A DNA stretch of 6,426 bases, from NCBI GenBank assembly GCA_024278715.1, contig JAJRSN010000096.1, forward strand, positions 1 to 6,426. The letters are read 5' to 3'. Position numbers and translations under genes: made by a program. Position 1 is the stretch's first letter, and every line of letters starts with the position of its first letter. This stretch comes from Calditrichota bacterium. GTDB lineage: Bacteria; Calditrichota; Calditrichia; Calditrichales; Calditrichaceae. Below, piece after piece: positions 1 to 6,361 of the stretch. Under the pieces are notes generated by a model. That model saw only the letters and a list, made by a program, of their open reading frames with translations. It did not search any database and was not told the DNA's origin.

Positions 1-408
1 CGCGGCTACCAAGCCGCCTTAAAAGAAGCCGGAATACCTTTAAAAACTGAATGGATTTGTCGGGGCGGAATGCACGAAAAAGACGGTATGCAGAGCATGG
101 AGAAAATTCTAAAGCTAAAAGAAAAACCGGAGGCGATTTTTTCGGTAAACGATCCTGTGGCTATCGGCGCTTTTATGGTCATTAAGAAGAAAGGCTTTCG
201 CATTCCCGGCGATTTTGCTCTGATAGGTTTTTCCAATAATCCCGTGGTATCGATCATCGATCCTCCCATGACCACCGTTGATGAAAAGCCTTACGATCTT
301 GGTAAATCCGCAATGGAACTAATGCTCGATCAACTGAAGAACGATACAGCCGACACCGTTCGAACCATAAAATTGGAAACCGAACTCATTATCCGGCAAT
401 CGACATGA
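1..408 (+). CDS. LacI/GalR-family transcriptional regulator, C-terminal part (5' end outside window)
   Basis: The frame is open from the first base, so the gene begins upstream; 135 codons are visible, ending in TGA at 406-408. An internal ATG at 70 is not the true start, because the preceding codons (RGYQAALKEAGIPL) already match the family. What is seen is the second half of the periplasmic-binding-protein-like sensor domain: the 'AIFSVNDPVAIGAFMVIKKKG' stretch, then 'RIPGDFALIGFSNNP', then 'DPPMTTVDEKPYDLGKSA', which are the hallmark C-terminal motifs of LacI/GalR repressors that bind a sugar effector and dimerise. The N-terminal helix-turn-helix is not in the window. The family normally has about 330-350 residues, so roughly 200 are missing. 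GFSN in place of the commoner GFDD is a usual variant. By family knowledge it controls a carbohydrate-use gene set in the cytoplasm; the specific sugar cannot be read. The downstream beta-galactosidase is a possible target, but no operator is proven. Confidence 0.5.
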   Translation, partial: RGYQAALKEAGIPLKTEWICRGGMHEKDGMQSMEKILKLKEKPEAIFSVNDPVAIGAFMVIKKKGFRIPGDFALIGFSNNPVVSIIDPPMTTVDEKPYDLGKSAMELMLDQLKNDTADTVRTIKLETELIIRQST

Positions 409-450
409 TCTTGCTACTCAGGAGTCTATAAAGCGCTAAAAATAATCTGT

Positions 451-471
451 AAAAATAGTGTGAAAGACACT
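451..471 (-). terminator. Weak terminator-like hairpin after the LacI-type gene
   Basis: AGTGT (457-461) pairs with ACACT (467-471) across the loop GAAAG, giving a 5-bp stem. Read on the minus strand, the stem is followed by A and then five T (complement of 451-455), a terminator-like layout. On the plus strand the downstream run is only GCTTTTG, so it would be a poor terminator for the regulator gene that ends 48 bases earlier. No convincing minus-strand gene needs a terminator here, so the function is doubtful. Confidence 0.5.
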
Positions 472-591
472 GCTTTTGCGGGTTTTCAGAAAGTTTTATC
501 AGAAAATAAATTATCTTGAATTGTTAAAAGTTTTAACTTAAAACAGAGAAAACAGTGGACGTGCTGCAGGAAGCTGACGTAATCATGGTGA

Positions 592-777
592 TATTTAACG
601 CGCAATATGCTCGTGACAAAAGAGGACGGTGGAAAATTTAGCGCAAAGGTACCGGCTCTCAATACTGCCGGGCGTTCGGTTTTGGAATTTAACGGAATCT
701 TCTCTGCAACGAGGGATTCCGTTCGGAGTGTTCGTTCCGCGAAGTGGGAATATCGGGTAATGTTCACGGTTACGTAA
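592..777 (+). pseudogene. Possible small ORF or decayed gene fragment, unknown function
   Basis: A frame is open from 592 to the TAA at 775-777. Its first ATG is at 607, giving 56 residues. The translation has protein-like composition (for example KEDGGKFSAKVPALNTAG, then LEFNGIF, and ending WEYRVMFTVT), loosely resembling a beta-strand-rich segment of an extracellular protein. There is no Shine-Dalgarno before ATG 607, and a stop lies just upstream at 589-591, so it may be the remnant of a larger, degraded gene. It ends 20 bases before the next gene. I do not recognise a family, and it could be chance open frame. A longer open frame on the opposite strand (486-767) covers the same bases but looks less plausible. 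Confidence 0.5.
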
Positions 778-797
778 TTTAAATCGGACGGAGATTT

Positions 798-2309
798 ATG
801 AAAAAAATAGTAATTCTTGTTTTAGTTGGCGTGTTTGCCGCCTTCTTTTTACAATGCAGCCGCAAAGCCGAAGTCAATTCCAAAAATATTTTAGTTCGCG
901 TGGCGGACAGGGAAATTACCGTCGATGAATTTATTCGCAGAGCGGAATACACCATCCGTCCCCGATACGCCAGAGGAAACACAAATATCGATAAAAAAAT
1001 AATTTTCAACAGTCTTGTTGCAGAAAAAATGTTGGCGCTGGAAGCGGGGGATGGTAACAAATTGGCAAATAGCGTCCATTTTCAACGCTACATCCGCGGG
1101 CGTAAGGAACAAGCCATGCGCGAATGGTTGTACTATCGGGAAGGCGTAAAAAAAGTCAAATTAGACACGTCGGAAATTAAACGCGTTTATGCCGTCGCCG
1201 GACGCGTTTACAGGGTTCAATACTTAAGCTTTTTTAACAAAGCAAATGCGGACAGCATCAGCCGCGTGTTAAAAGATAAAAATATTTCCATCGAACAACT
1301 GATTAAAGAAACCGACTCTAAAGCAAAAGCTCCAGAGCGCGAGGTTAAATTCGATTCTCCCGAAGTTGACCAAATTCATAAAGCATTGTATTCGGACAAG
1401 CTTTCCAAAGGAGATTTAATAGGTCCCCTTAAAATTGATGCGCATTATTATATGATTTTACAGGTAAAGGGCTGGATAAACCGAGCGGCGCTTTCGGATC
1501 GCGATATTCGTCAGCGGGTGCGTGATGTCAAAGCCAAACTTACACAAATTAAAGCCACGGAAATTTACGCCCGTTTTGCTTCCGAACTGATGCGCGGAAA
1601 ACGCCTCGATTTTAATCCACATACCTACAAAAAGATGGTTGACTTTTTGAAACCGATCTATTTTACGAATGAAAAGGAAAGAAAGAATAAATTTCTTGAC
1701 AATGTTTTTGACCGAAAGCGTGAAATAGCGGATTCTTCGGATTACGAAAACAAATATCAAAAACTGAAAAAATTACCGTTTTTTGAATATGATGGCAAAG
1801 TTTGGACTGTTGAAGAATTTATGATCGAATTGGAAAAACATCCGCTGGTTTTCAGAAGACGTGATTTTTCGGCAAAAGAATTTCCGCAGCAGCTACGATT
1901 ATCCGTTGCCGATCTGCTGCGCGACCGGGAATTGACAAAGGTCGCCTACGATCGCGGGTACGATCGGGTTCCGTCGGTGCGTCAGTATGTTCAAATGTGG
2001 CGGGACGCTTTGATTGCCCAGTATCAGACAGAGAATATTTTAAAGCAGCACGGAGTGCAGAATCCGGACAGCGTCAATGTCGTCAAAGCCGTTAAAAACT
2101 ATCTCGATCCTTACGTGGCTGCCTTGCGGGAAAAATACAAAGATCAGATTGAAGTGAATATCTCCGCTTACGATTCCCTTAAATTGACGCGGATCGACAT
2201 GTTTGCCTGGCAGACAAACGTTCCCTTTCCCATTATTGTACCTTCTTTTCCCAGGGTGACCATGTACAATCGGCTGGATTACGGTAAAAAGATGAAATTA
2301 AACAATTGA
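798..2309 (+). CDS. SurA/parvulin-like periplasmic foldase or chaperone, probable lipoprotein
   Basis: The protein has 503 residues. A short basic N-terminus (MKK) and a hydrophobic stretch to about residue 19 are followed by Cys20 in FFLQCS. This looks like a lipoprotein signal with a non-canonical lipobox (Phe at -3, Gln at -1), so lipid anchoring is probable, not certain. Residues about 31-130 resemble a SurA-type N-terminal helical chaperone domain (ILVRVADREITVDEFIRRAEY, then IIFNSLVAEKMLALEA). Residues about 137-225 look like a divergent parvulin (rotamase) core, from YRVQYLSF to GDLIGPLKIDAHYYMILQVKGW; I cannot confirm catalytic residues. Residues about 325-420 appear to repeat the N-terminal helical module (YDGKVWTVEEFMIEL, LRLSVADLLRDRELTKVAYDRGY). 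By family knowledge such proteins help outer-membrane or secreted proteins fold in the periplasm. The ATG at 798 is chosen because GGAG (790-793) sits 4 bases upstream and it gives a full signal sequence. It seems to be transcribed alone, with wide gaps on both sides. Family assignment is fairly sure; isomerase activity is not. Confidence 0.5.
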   Translation: MKKIVILVLVGVFAAFFLQCSRKAEVNSKNILVRVADREITVDEFIRRAEYTIRPRYARGNTNIDKKIIFNSLVAEKMLALEAGDGNKLANSVHFQRYIRGRKEQAMREWLYYREGVKKVKLDTSEIKRVYAVAGRVYRVQYLSFFNKANADSISRVLKDKNISIEQLIKETDSKAKAPEREVKFDSPEVDQIHKALYSDKLSKGDLIGPLKIDAHYYMILQVKGWINRAALSDRDIRQRVRDVKAKLTQIKATEIYARFASELMRGKRLDFNPHTYKKMVDFLKPIYFTNEKERKNKFLDNVFDRKREIADSSDYENKYQKLKKLPFFEYDGKVWTVEEFMIELEKHPLVFRRRDFSAKEFPQQLRLSVADLLRDRELTKVAYDRGYDRVPSVRQYVQMWRDALIAQYQTENILKQHGVQNPDSVNVVKAVKNYLDPYVAALREKYKDQIEVNISAYDSLKLTRIDMFAWQTNVPFPIIVPSFPRVTMYNRLDYGKKMKLNN

Positions 2310-2673
2310 AAGTAAGTGAAGAGATCGGAAAAAGCTGTTTCGGTTTGGCGAAAATTAACATTGATTTTGAGTTTATCCTCGGAGCGGGGTCGTTTTTGCG
2401 GAGAATTTGATTATTGCGCGGTTCGGAAATCGATTTTTTTGAATCCGTAAAACTTAAGCCGATTTTAGCGCTTTTTATGTCAGCCCACTACAGGCGGGAT
2501 GTAAGTGACCAAGCGGAGCTGTCTGCGAATCGATAAAACATGAAATTTAGTTCAATATTTAACTGATTTTCAAACCGATTTTAATTTATCAAAAAAGACA
2601 GCACGAAGTTAAATAAAGACGCGAATTGAATCATTGTCAGCCCTTAAAAACCCTCCTCAAATTGGGTTGGTTG

Positions 2674-2708
2674 GTGGCTTCACTTTTCTAAAGGTGGAGC
2701 CACTTTTT
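2674..2708 (+). terminator. Intrinsic (Rho-independent) terminator
   Basis: GTGGCTTCAC (2674-2683) pairs with GTGGAGCCAC (2694-2703) as a 10-bp stem with one G-T wobble. The stem can be extended by three more pairs (2684-2686 with 2691-2693) to leave a TCTA tetraloop. Five T follow directly at 2704-2708. This is a textbook layout on the plus strand; the opposite strand lacks a T run after the stem. It lies 365 bases after the SurA-like gene and 175 bases before the beta-galactosidase gene, so it would end transcription coming from upstream and separate the two genes. A smaller AACCC/GGGTT hairpin (2649-2653 with 2664-2668) lies just before it. Confidence 0.5.
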
Positions 2709-2796
2709 AAAACGGATAGATTTCCGGCACCGCGATTTGTCGATTTTTATTCCTTTTGAATTGTTTAATAAGTATTTTAATTTGTTACATGGAATT

Positions 2797-2859
2797 CGCG
2801 GCAAATACCCCGCAAACAATCGGCGTCCCCGCGGTTCGGGGTAATGTGCGCGTAACATT
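2797..2859 (+). promoter_or_regulatory. Structured leader with competing inverted repeats upstream of the beta-galactosidase
   Basis: Three inverted repeats crowd the presumed 5' leader. TACCCCG (2806-2812) can pair with CGGGGTA (2837-2843), 7 bp with a 24-base loop. CCCCG (2827-2831) can instead pair with the same CGGGG (2837-2841), 5 bp with a 5-base loop, so the two hairpins exclude each other. CGCGG (2797-2801) can also pair with CCGCG (2829-2833). Directly after them, AATGT (2843-2847) and ACATT (2855-2859) form a 17-bp palindrome-like site that could be a protein operator or another small hairpin. It does not match the usual LacI-family operator core with a central CG step. Structure is seen in the sequence; a regulatory role is inference. 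Confidence 0.5.
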
Positions 2860-2870
2860 TAAAAAAAAAT

Positions 2871-2876
2871 GAGGAG
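2871..2876 (+). promoter_or_regulatory. Strong Shine-Dalgarno for the beta-galactosidase
   Basis: GAGGAG lies 6 bases before the ATG at 2883, just after a run of nine A. It fixes the start codon and indicates a host that uses Shine-Dalgarno initiation. Confidence 0.5.
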
Positions 2877-2882
2877 TGCAGC

Positions 2883-5800
2883 ATGAGTCGAATTTTGTTG
2901 TTTCCGCTCATTTTTATTATACTGTCCGGAGGAACGATGCAGGCACAAAACCAGACCCCTGATTGGGAAAATCCTAAAATGTTCGATCAAAATAAAGAAG
3001 AACCTCACGCCGCGGGTATTCCGTTTTCAAATTTGCAATCGGCGCTTAATAAAAAAGCGGAAGAATCTCCGTATTATCTTTCGCTTAACGGTATCTGGAA
3101 ATTCAAATGGGTGGAAAAACCGGCGGACGCTCCCGAAAAATTTTACAAAGACGATTACGATGTGCGTGATTGGGATGATTTTCGGGTTCCGGCTAACTGG
3201 GAATTTAACGGCTACGGAATTCCCATTTACGTCAACGTCCGCTACGAATGGACAGATAAACCGAATCCGCCGAAGGTGCCCCATGATTATAATCCCGTGG
3301 GAAGTTACAGGCGAACCTTCACCGTTCCCGAAGGGTGGCAAAACAGAGAGATTTTCATTCGCTTCGGCGCGGTCAAATCGGCGTTTTACATCTGGATTAA
3401 CGGACAGTACGTCGGTTACAGTCAGGGCTCCAAAACTCCGGCGGAATGGGACATTACCAGCTATTTGCGTAAAGGCGAAAACACGGTGGCTTTAAAAGTG
3501 TATCGCTGGTCGGACGGCTCTTATCTGGAATGTCAGGATTTCTGGCGCGTCAGCGGAATAGAGCGGGACGTCTGTCTTTACTCCGCGCCGCGGGTACGAA
3601 TTCGTGATTTTTTTGTTCACACCGATTTGGACGAAAATTATCGGGATGCGGAGCTTGCGGTTGATGTGGATTTACGGCATCATCTGTCACGGGCGCCTGA
3701 CCAAAATTTCTCAATCGAGTTGTTGTTGTCGGATGATCAGCATAGAACGATTGCCAAATCATCGCGCAAATTTAAATTCACAAAAAAAGATTTAAAATTA
3801 ACCCTCAACACGCGGGTTAATAATCCGGCAAAATGGACGGCTGAAACGCCAAATCTTTACAATCTTGCCCTGATCTTAAAAGACGAAAAAAATCAAACTT
3901 TGGAAGTTCTTGCAGATAAAATCGGTTTTCGAGAAGCGGAGATACGCAACGGGCAACTTCTTGTTAACGGCGTGCCGATCTATTTAAAAGGCGTAAACCG
4001 TCATGAGCACGACGAACACACAGGTCATGTGATCAGCGAAGAATCCATGATAAAAGACATCAAATTGATGAAGGAATTTAATATTAACGCTGTTCGCACG
4101 AGTCATTATCCCAACGATCCGAGATGGTACGAGCTTTGCGATCGCTACGGGATTTACTTGATTGACGAAGCCAATATCGAGTCGCACGGCATGGGCTATG
4201 GCGAAAAAAGTCTAGCCAAAAATCCCGATTGGATGGAAGCGCATTTAGATCGAATTCAACGCATGGTGGAACGGGACAAAAATCATCCTTCTGTCATCAT
4301 CTGGTCAATGGGCAACGAAGCGGGCGACGGGATAAATTTTGAAGAGGCGTCGAAATGGATTCACAGCCGCGACCCGAGCCGTCCGGTGCAGTACGAACGG
4401 GCTCAGGAGCGACCCTATGTGGACATTGTCAGTCCCATGTACTCATGGGCTTATTTGGAATCGTACGGATATCGTTGGAAAGACCGCCCTTTAATTTTGT
4501 GCGAGTATTCGCATGCCATGGGGAATAGCAACGGTAATCTAAAGGACTATTGGGCAATTATTGAAAAGTACCCTAATCTGCAGGGCGGATTCATCTGGGA
4601 TTGGGTTGATCAGGGCATTGCGCAGACGGATGAAAAAGGGCGCAAATGGTGGGCTTTTGGCGGCGATTTCGGTCCGGAAGGCACTCCGAGCGATTTTAAT
4701 TTTTGTATTAACGGATTGGTCTCGCCCGACCGCACGCCGCATCCAGCCTTGTGGGAAGTTAAAAAGGTCTATCAGAATGTCGAATTCGAAGCCATACCGT
4801 TTTCTCCGAATAGGGTTAAGATTAAAAACAAATTTGCTTTTACAGATCTGAGCAAGTTCAAAATCGAATACACCGTCGAAGCTAACGGAAGAGAAGTTTT
4901 TCGTCGCCGGCTGCCCAAACTAAACGTTGCTCCGGGTGAGGAAGAGGTGATTGAATTGCAGCTTCCCATGGCTGCGCCTCAAAGCGGATCGGAATACACG
5001 TTGAATTTTGCGGTCAAAACCGCTGCGCCGGAAGGATTAATACCGGCGGATCACGTGATAGCCGCGGAACAGTTTATTTTACCCTGGTCGCAGGAAGCCG
5101 AGCCCTTAAAAATCGATGATTTACCGGAAATAAAAGTCAAAGAAAGTAAAAAATCAATTCGGGTAAAAGGCGAAAGGTTTGAGTTGGTTTTTGATAAAAC
5201 AACCGGCACAATCCGTTCTTTTAAATCTTTTGAGATTGAACTTTTGAAGCGGGGTCCTTTGCCCAATTTCTGGCGGGCTCCCACGGACAACGATTTCGGT
5301 AACGGAATGCCTGAGCGCTGCGCTCCGTGGAACGAAGCCGGTACGAATCGTGTGGTTGAAGAGATTGCAGCGCGGAAACTTAATGAACGTCACTTTCAGA
5401 TTGCGGTTAAATTTTCTTTTCCTTCAGTGGAATCCTTCATGCTTACCCGATATGATGTTTACGGAAACGGCGTTGTTTCGGTGAACAACACATTCAAAGC
5501 GGGAAAAGAGAATCTGCCCGAAATACCTCGATTGGGAATGCGTCTCCGGTTGCCCCGTCAATTTGATCGGTCGCGATGGTTCGGACGCGGACCGCACGAG
5601 AATTATTGGGATCGCAAAACAGGCGCATATCTGGGCGATTATTCCATGCCCGTAAAAGATTTATTCTTCCCTTATGTTAGTCCGCAGGAAACCGGTTACC
5701 GCACCGATACCCGCTGGCTGGCATTAACCAACAAAGAAGGGCAGGGCGTTTTGTTTATCGGAAATCCCGCCTTCGGCTTTTCCGCCCTGAGTTATTCTAT

Positions 5801-6044
5801 GGAAGAATTGGAACGCCAATTCCGCGGAGAAAAGCATCTGAACCAAATAAACGAAGGTGATTTTGTGGAAGTTATGATCGATTACAAGCAAATGGGCTTG
5901 GGAGGCGATGACAGTTGGGGAGCAAAACCGCACAGCCAGTACATATTGCTTCCGAAGGATTACCGGTTTGGCTTCATTATCCGACCGTTAAAAGGCGGCG
6001 ATGATCCGTTTGAGCTTGCCGCAGAAAGTATGATTAAAGAATGA
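2883..6044 (+). CDS. Secreted beta-galactosidase, glycoside hydrolase family 2 (LacZ type)
   Basis: The 1053-residue protein is complete and close to E. coli LacZ (1023) plus a signal peptide. It hydrolyses terminal beta-D-galactosides with retention. Residues 1-21 form a signal peptide (hydrophobic LLFPLIFIIL, likely cut near MQA-Q), so it acts in the periplasm or outside. Domains in order: sugar-binding jelly roll about 60-235, Ig-like about 235-347, TIM barrel about 350-630, second Ig-like about 635-735, and C-terminal beta-sandwich about 758-1045. Visible active-site equivalents are Asn118 (YVNVRY), Asp219 (QDFWRVSGI), His374 (NRHEH), Glu433 and His435 (DEANIESHG), acid/base Glu479 (WSMGNEAG), nucleophile Glu541 (ILCEYSHAMGN), the PTDND motif at 800-804, and Trp1012 (GGDDSW), matching E. 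coli W999. All key residues are intact, so it should be active. The segment between the two catalytic glutamates is shorter than in E. coli. The start is supported by GAGGAG at 2871-2876. It appears monocistronic. Beta-galactosidase is strongly supported; the natural substrate (lactose, plant or host glycans) is unknown. Confidence 0.5.
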   Translation: MSRILLFPLIFIILSGGTMQAQNQTPDWENPKMFDQNKEEPHAAGIPFSNLQSALNKKAEESPYYLSLNGIWKFKWVEKPADAPEKFYKDDYDVRDWDDFRVPANWEFNGYGIPIYVNVRYEWTDKPNPPKVPHDYNPVGSYRRTFTVPEGWQNREIFIRFGAVKSAFYIWINGQYVGYSQGSKTPAEWDITSYLRKGENTVALKVYRWSDGSYLECQDFWRVSGIERDVCLYSAPRVRIRDFFVHTDLDENYRDAELAVDVDLRHHLSRAPDQNFSIELLLSDDQHRTIAKSSRKFKFTKKDLKLTLNTRVNNPAKWTAETPNLYNLALILKDEKNQTLEVLADKIGFREAEIRNGQLLVNGVPIYLKGVNRHEHDEHTGHVISEESMIKDIKLMKEFNINAVRTSHYPNDPRWYELCDRYGIYLIDEANIESHGMGYGEKSLAKNPDWMEAHLDRIQRMVERDKNHPSVIIWSMGNEAGDGINFEEASKWIHSRDPSRPVQYERAQERPYVDIVSPMYSWAYLESYGYRWKDRPLILCEYSHAMGNSNGNLKDYWAIIEKYPNLQGGFIWDWVDQGIAQTDEKGRKWWAFGGDFGPEGTPSDFNFCINGLVSPDRTPHPALWEVKKVYQNVEFEAIPFSPNRVKIKNKFAFTDLSKFKIEYTVEANGREVFRRRLPKLNVAPGEEEVIELQLPMAAPQSGSEYTLNFAVKTAAPEGLIPADHVIAAEQFILPWSQEAEPLKIDDLPEIKVKESKKSIRVKGERFELVFDKTTGTIRSFKSFEIELLKRGPLPNFWRAPTDNDFGNGMPERCAPWNEAGTNRVVEEIAARKLNERHFQIAVKFSFPSVESFMLTRYDVYGNGVVSVNNTFKAGKENLPEIPRLGMRLRLPRQFDRSRWFGRGPHENYWDRKTGAYLGDYSMPVKDLFFPYVSPQETGYRTDTRWLALTNKEGQGVLFIGNPAFGFSALSYSMEELERQFRGEKHLNQINEGDFVEVMIDYKQMGLGGDDSWGAKPHSQYILLPKDYRFGFIIRPLKGGDDPFELAAESMIKE

Positions 6045-6063
6045 GGGTATGGTTAAAGCATTA

Positions 6064-6250
6064 ATGATTTATGATTTTCGTTAAGCGCAATCTCCGATTA
6101 TCGTAATGCGTAATGCGTAATGAGTTATCGAAATTTAATCCATTGTCGTTAAATTGGTTATTCGTTAAGCGTTAAGGGTATAAGGGTTAAGCGTGCTTTT
6201 CCAAACTACAAGTCACGTCCTTGTCACCAGTTACATGTTACTATATCACT
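6064..6250. repeat. Degenerate 7-bp tandem repeat tract
   Basis: Several short tandem heptamers succeed each other: ATGATTT twice (6064-6077), GTAATGC twice then GTAATGA (6103-6123), and CGTTAAG twice (6163-6176) followed in the same 7-base register by GGTATAA and GGGTTAA (to 6190). Related units GTCAC/GTTAC start at 6212, 6223, 6230 and 6237, the last three exactly 7 apart. The inverted form GCATTACG appears at 6317-6324. The tandem heptamers resemble the short tandemly repeated repetitive sequences described between genes in cyanobacteria and other bacteria. They are not CRISPR repeats, being far too short and lacking spacers. Function is unknown. Confidence 0.5.
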
Positions 6251-6361
6251 TGTCGATTTTATCTTTAATCTTGAAAGAACTTTAATCTTTTTCCTTTATT
6301 ATTTGTTACTCATCGTGCATTACGTTTTAGTTATCAGTAAATTTTTGTTTATTCAGCATTA

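Larger units (their letters stand above)
409..797. other. Intergenic region between the LacI-type gene and the SurA-like gene
   Basis: This is 389 bases without a confident gene. The left part (409-545) is AT-rich and contains a short hairpin at 457-471. The right part (about 590-777) is richer in G and C and holds a 56-62 codon open frame that may be a gene remnant, described separately. I see no tRNA, clear promoter or riboswitch. The ribosome binding site of the next gene lies at its right edge. Confidence 0.5.
2310..2882. other. Intergenic region upstream of the beta-galactosidase gene
   Basis: This is 573 bases without a credible gene; the longest GTG-started frame I checked (2316-2450, 44 codons) has no ribosome binding site or family resemblance. 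Positions 2310-2640 show nothing recognisable beyond AT-rich, possibly degraded sequence. Positions 2641-2708 hold two hairpins, the second a good terminator. Positions 2750-2790 are AT-rich and likely hold the promoter of the next gene, though no box matches a consensus well enough to place it. Positions 2797-2859 hold overlapping inverted repeats, listed separately, and the ribosome binding site follows. Confidence 0.5.

Noticed and set aside
486..767. 93-residue minus-strand open frame between the first two genes
   Set aside because: It starts with GTG without a ribosome binding site, ends in a low-complexity hydrophobic/cysteine-rich tail and resembles no family I know. A weak T-run hairpin follows it at 471-451, but the 5-bp stem is too little support.
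2338..2353. TTTCG/CGAAA hairpin shortly after the SurA-like stop codon
   Set aside because: The stem is only 5 bp and no T run follows, so it is not a credible terminator.
2316..2450. 44-codon GTG-started frame just after the SurA-like gene
   Set aside because: There is no Shine-Dalgarno, the composition is not protein-like, and the length is within chance expectation.
2641..2673. Possible degenerate copy of the right-end C6/G6 repeat
   Set aside because: It shares the CCCTT...CCC...GGG order, but the runs are broken and the arms pair over only 5 bp, so common origin cannot be claimed.
2756..2790. Possible -35/-10 promoter (TTGAAT with TTTAAT, or TTAATTTG as a Bacteroidetes-type -7 box)
   Set aside because: The spacing between the sigma-70-like boxes is only 14 bases and the Bacteroidetes-type box has a mismatch in its fixed positions; the promoter probably lies here but cannot be placed.
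3027..5933. Numerous open frames in other frames and on the minus strand inside the beta-galactosidase gene
   Set aside because: They lie wholly inside a gene with all its catalytic motifs intact and show no family resemblance of their own.
6103..6123. CRISPR-like repeat array
   Set aside because: The repeated unit is 7 bases and directly tandem, with no spacers and no cas genes nearby.
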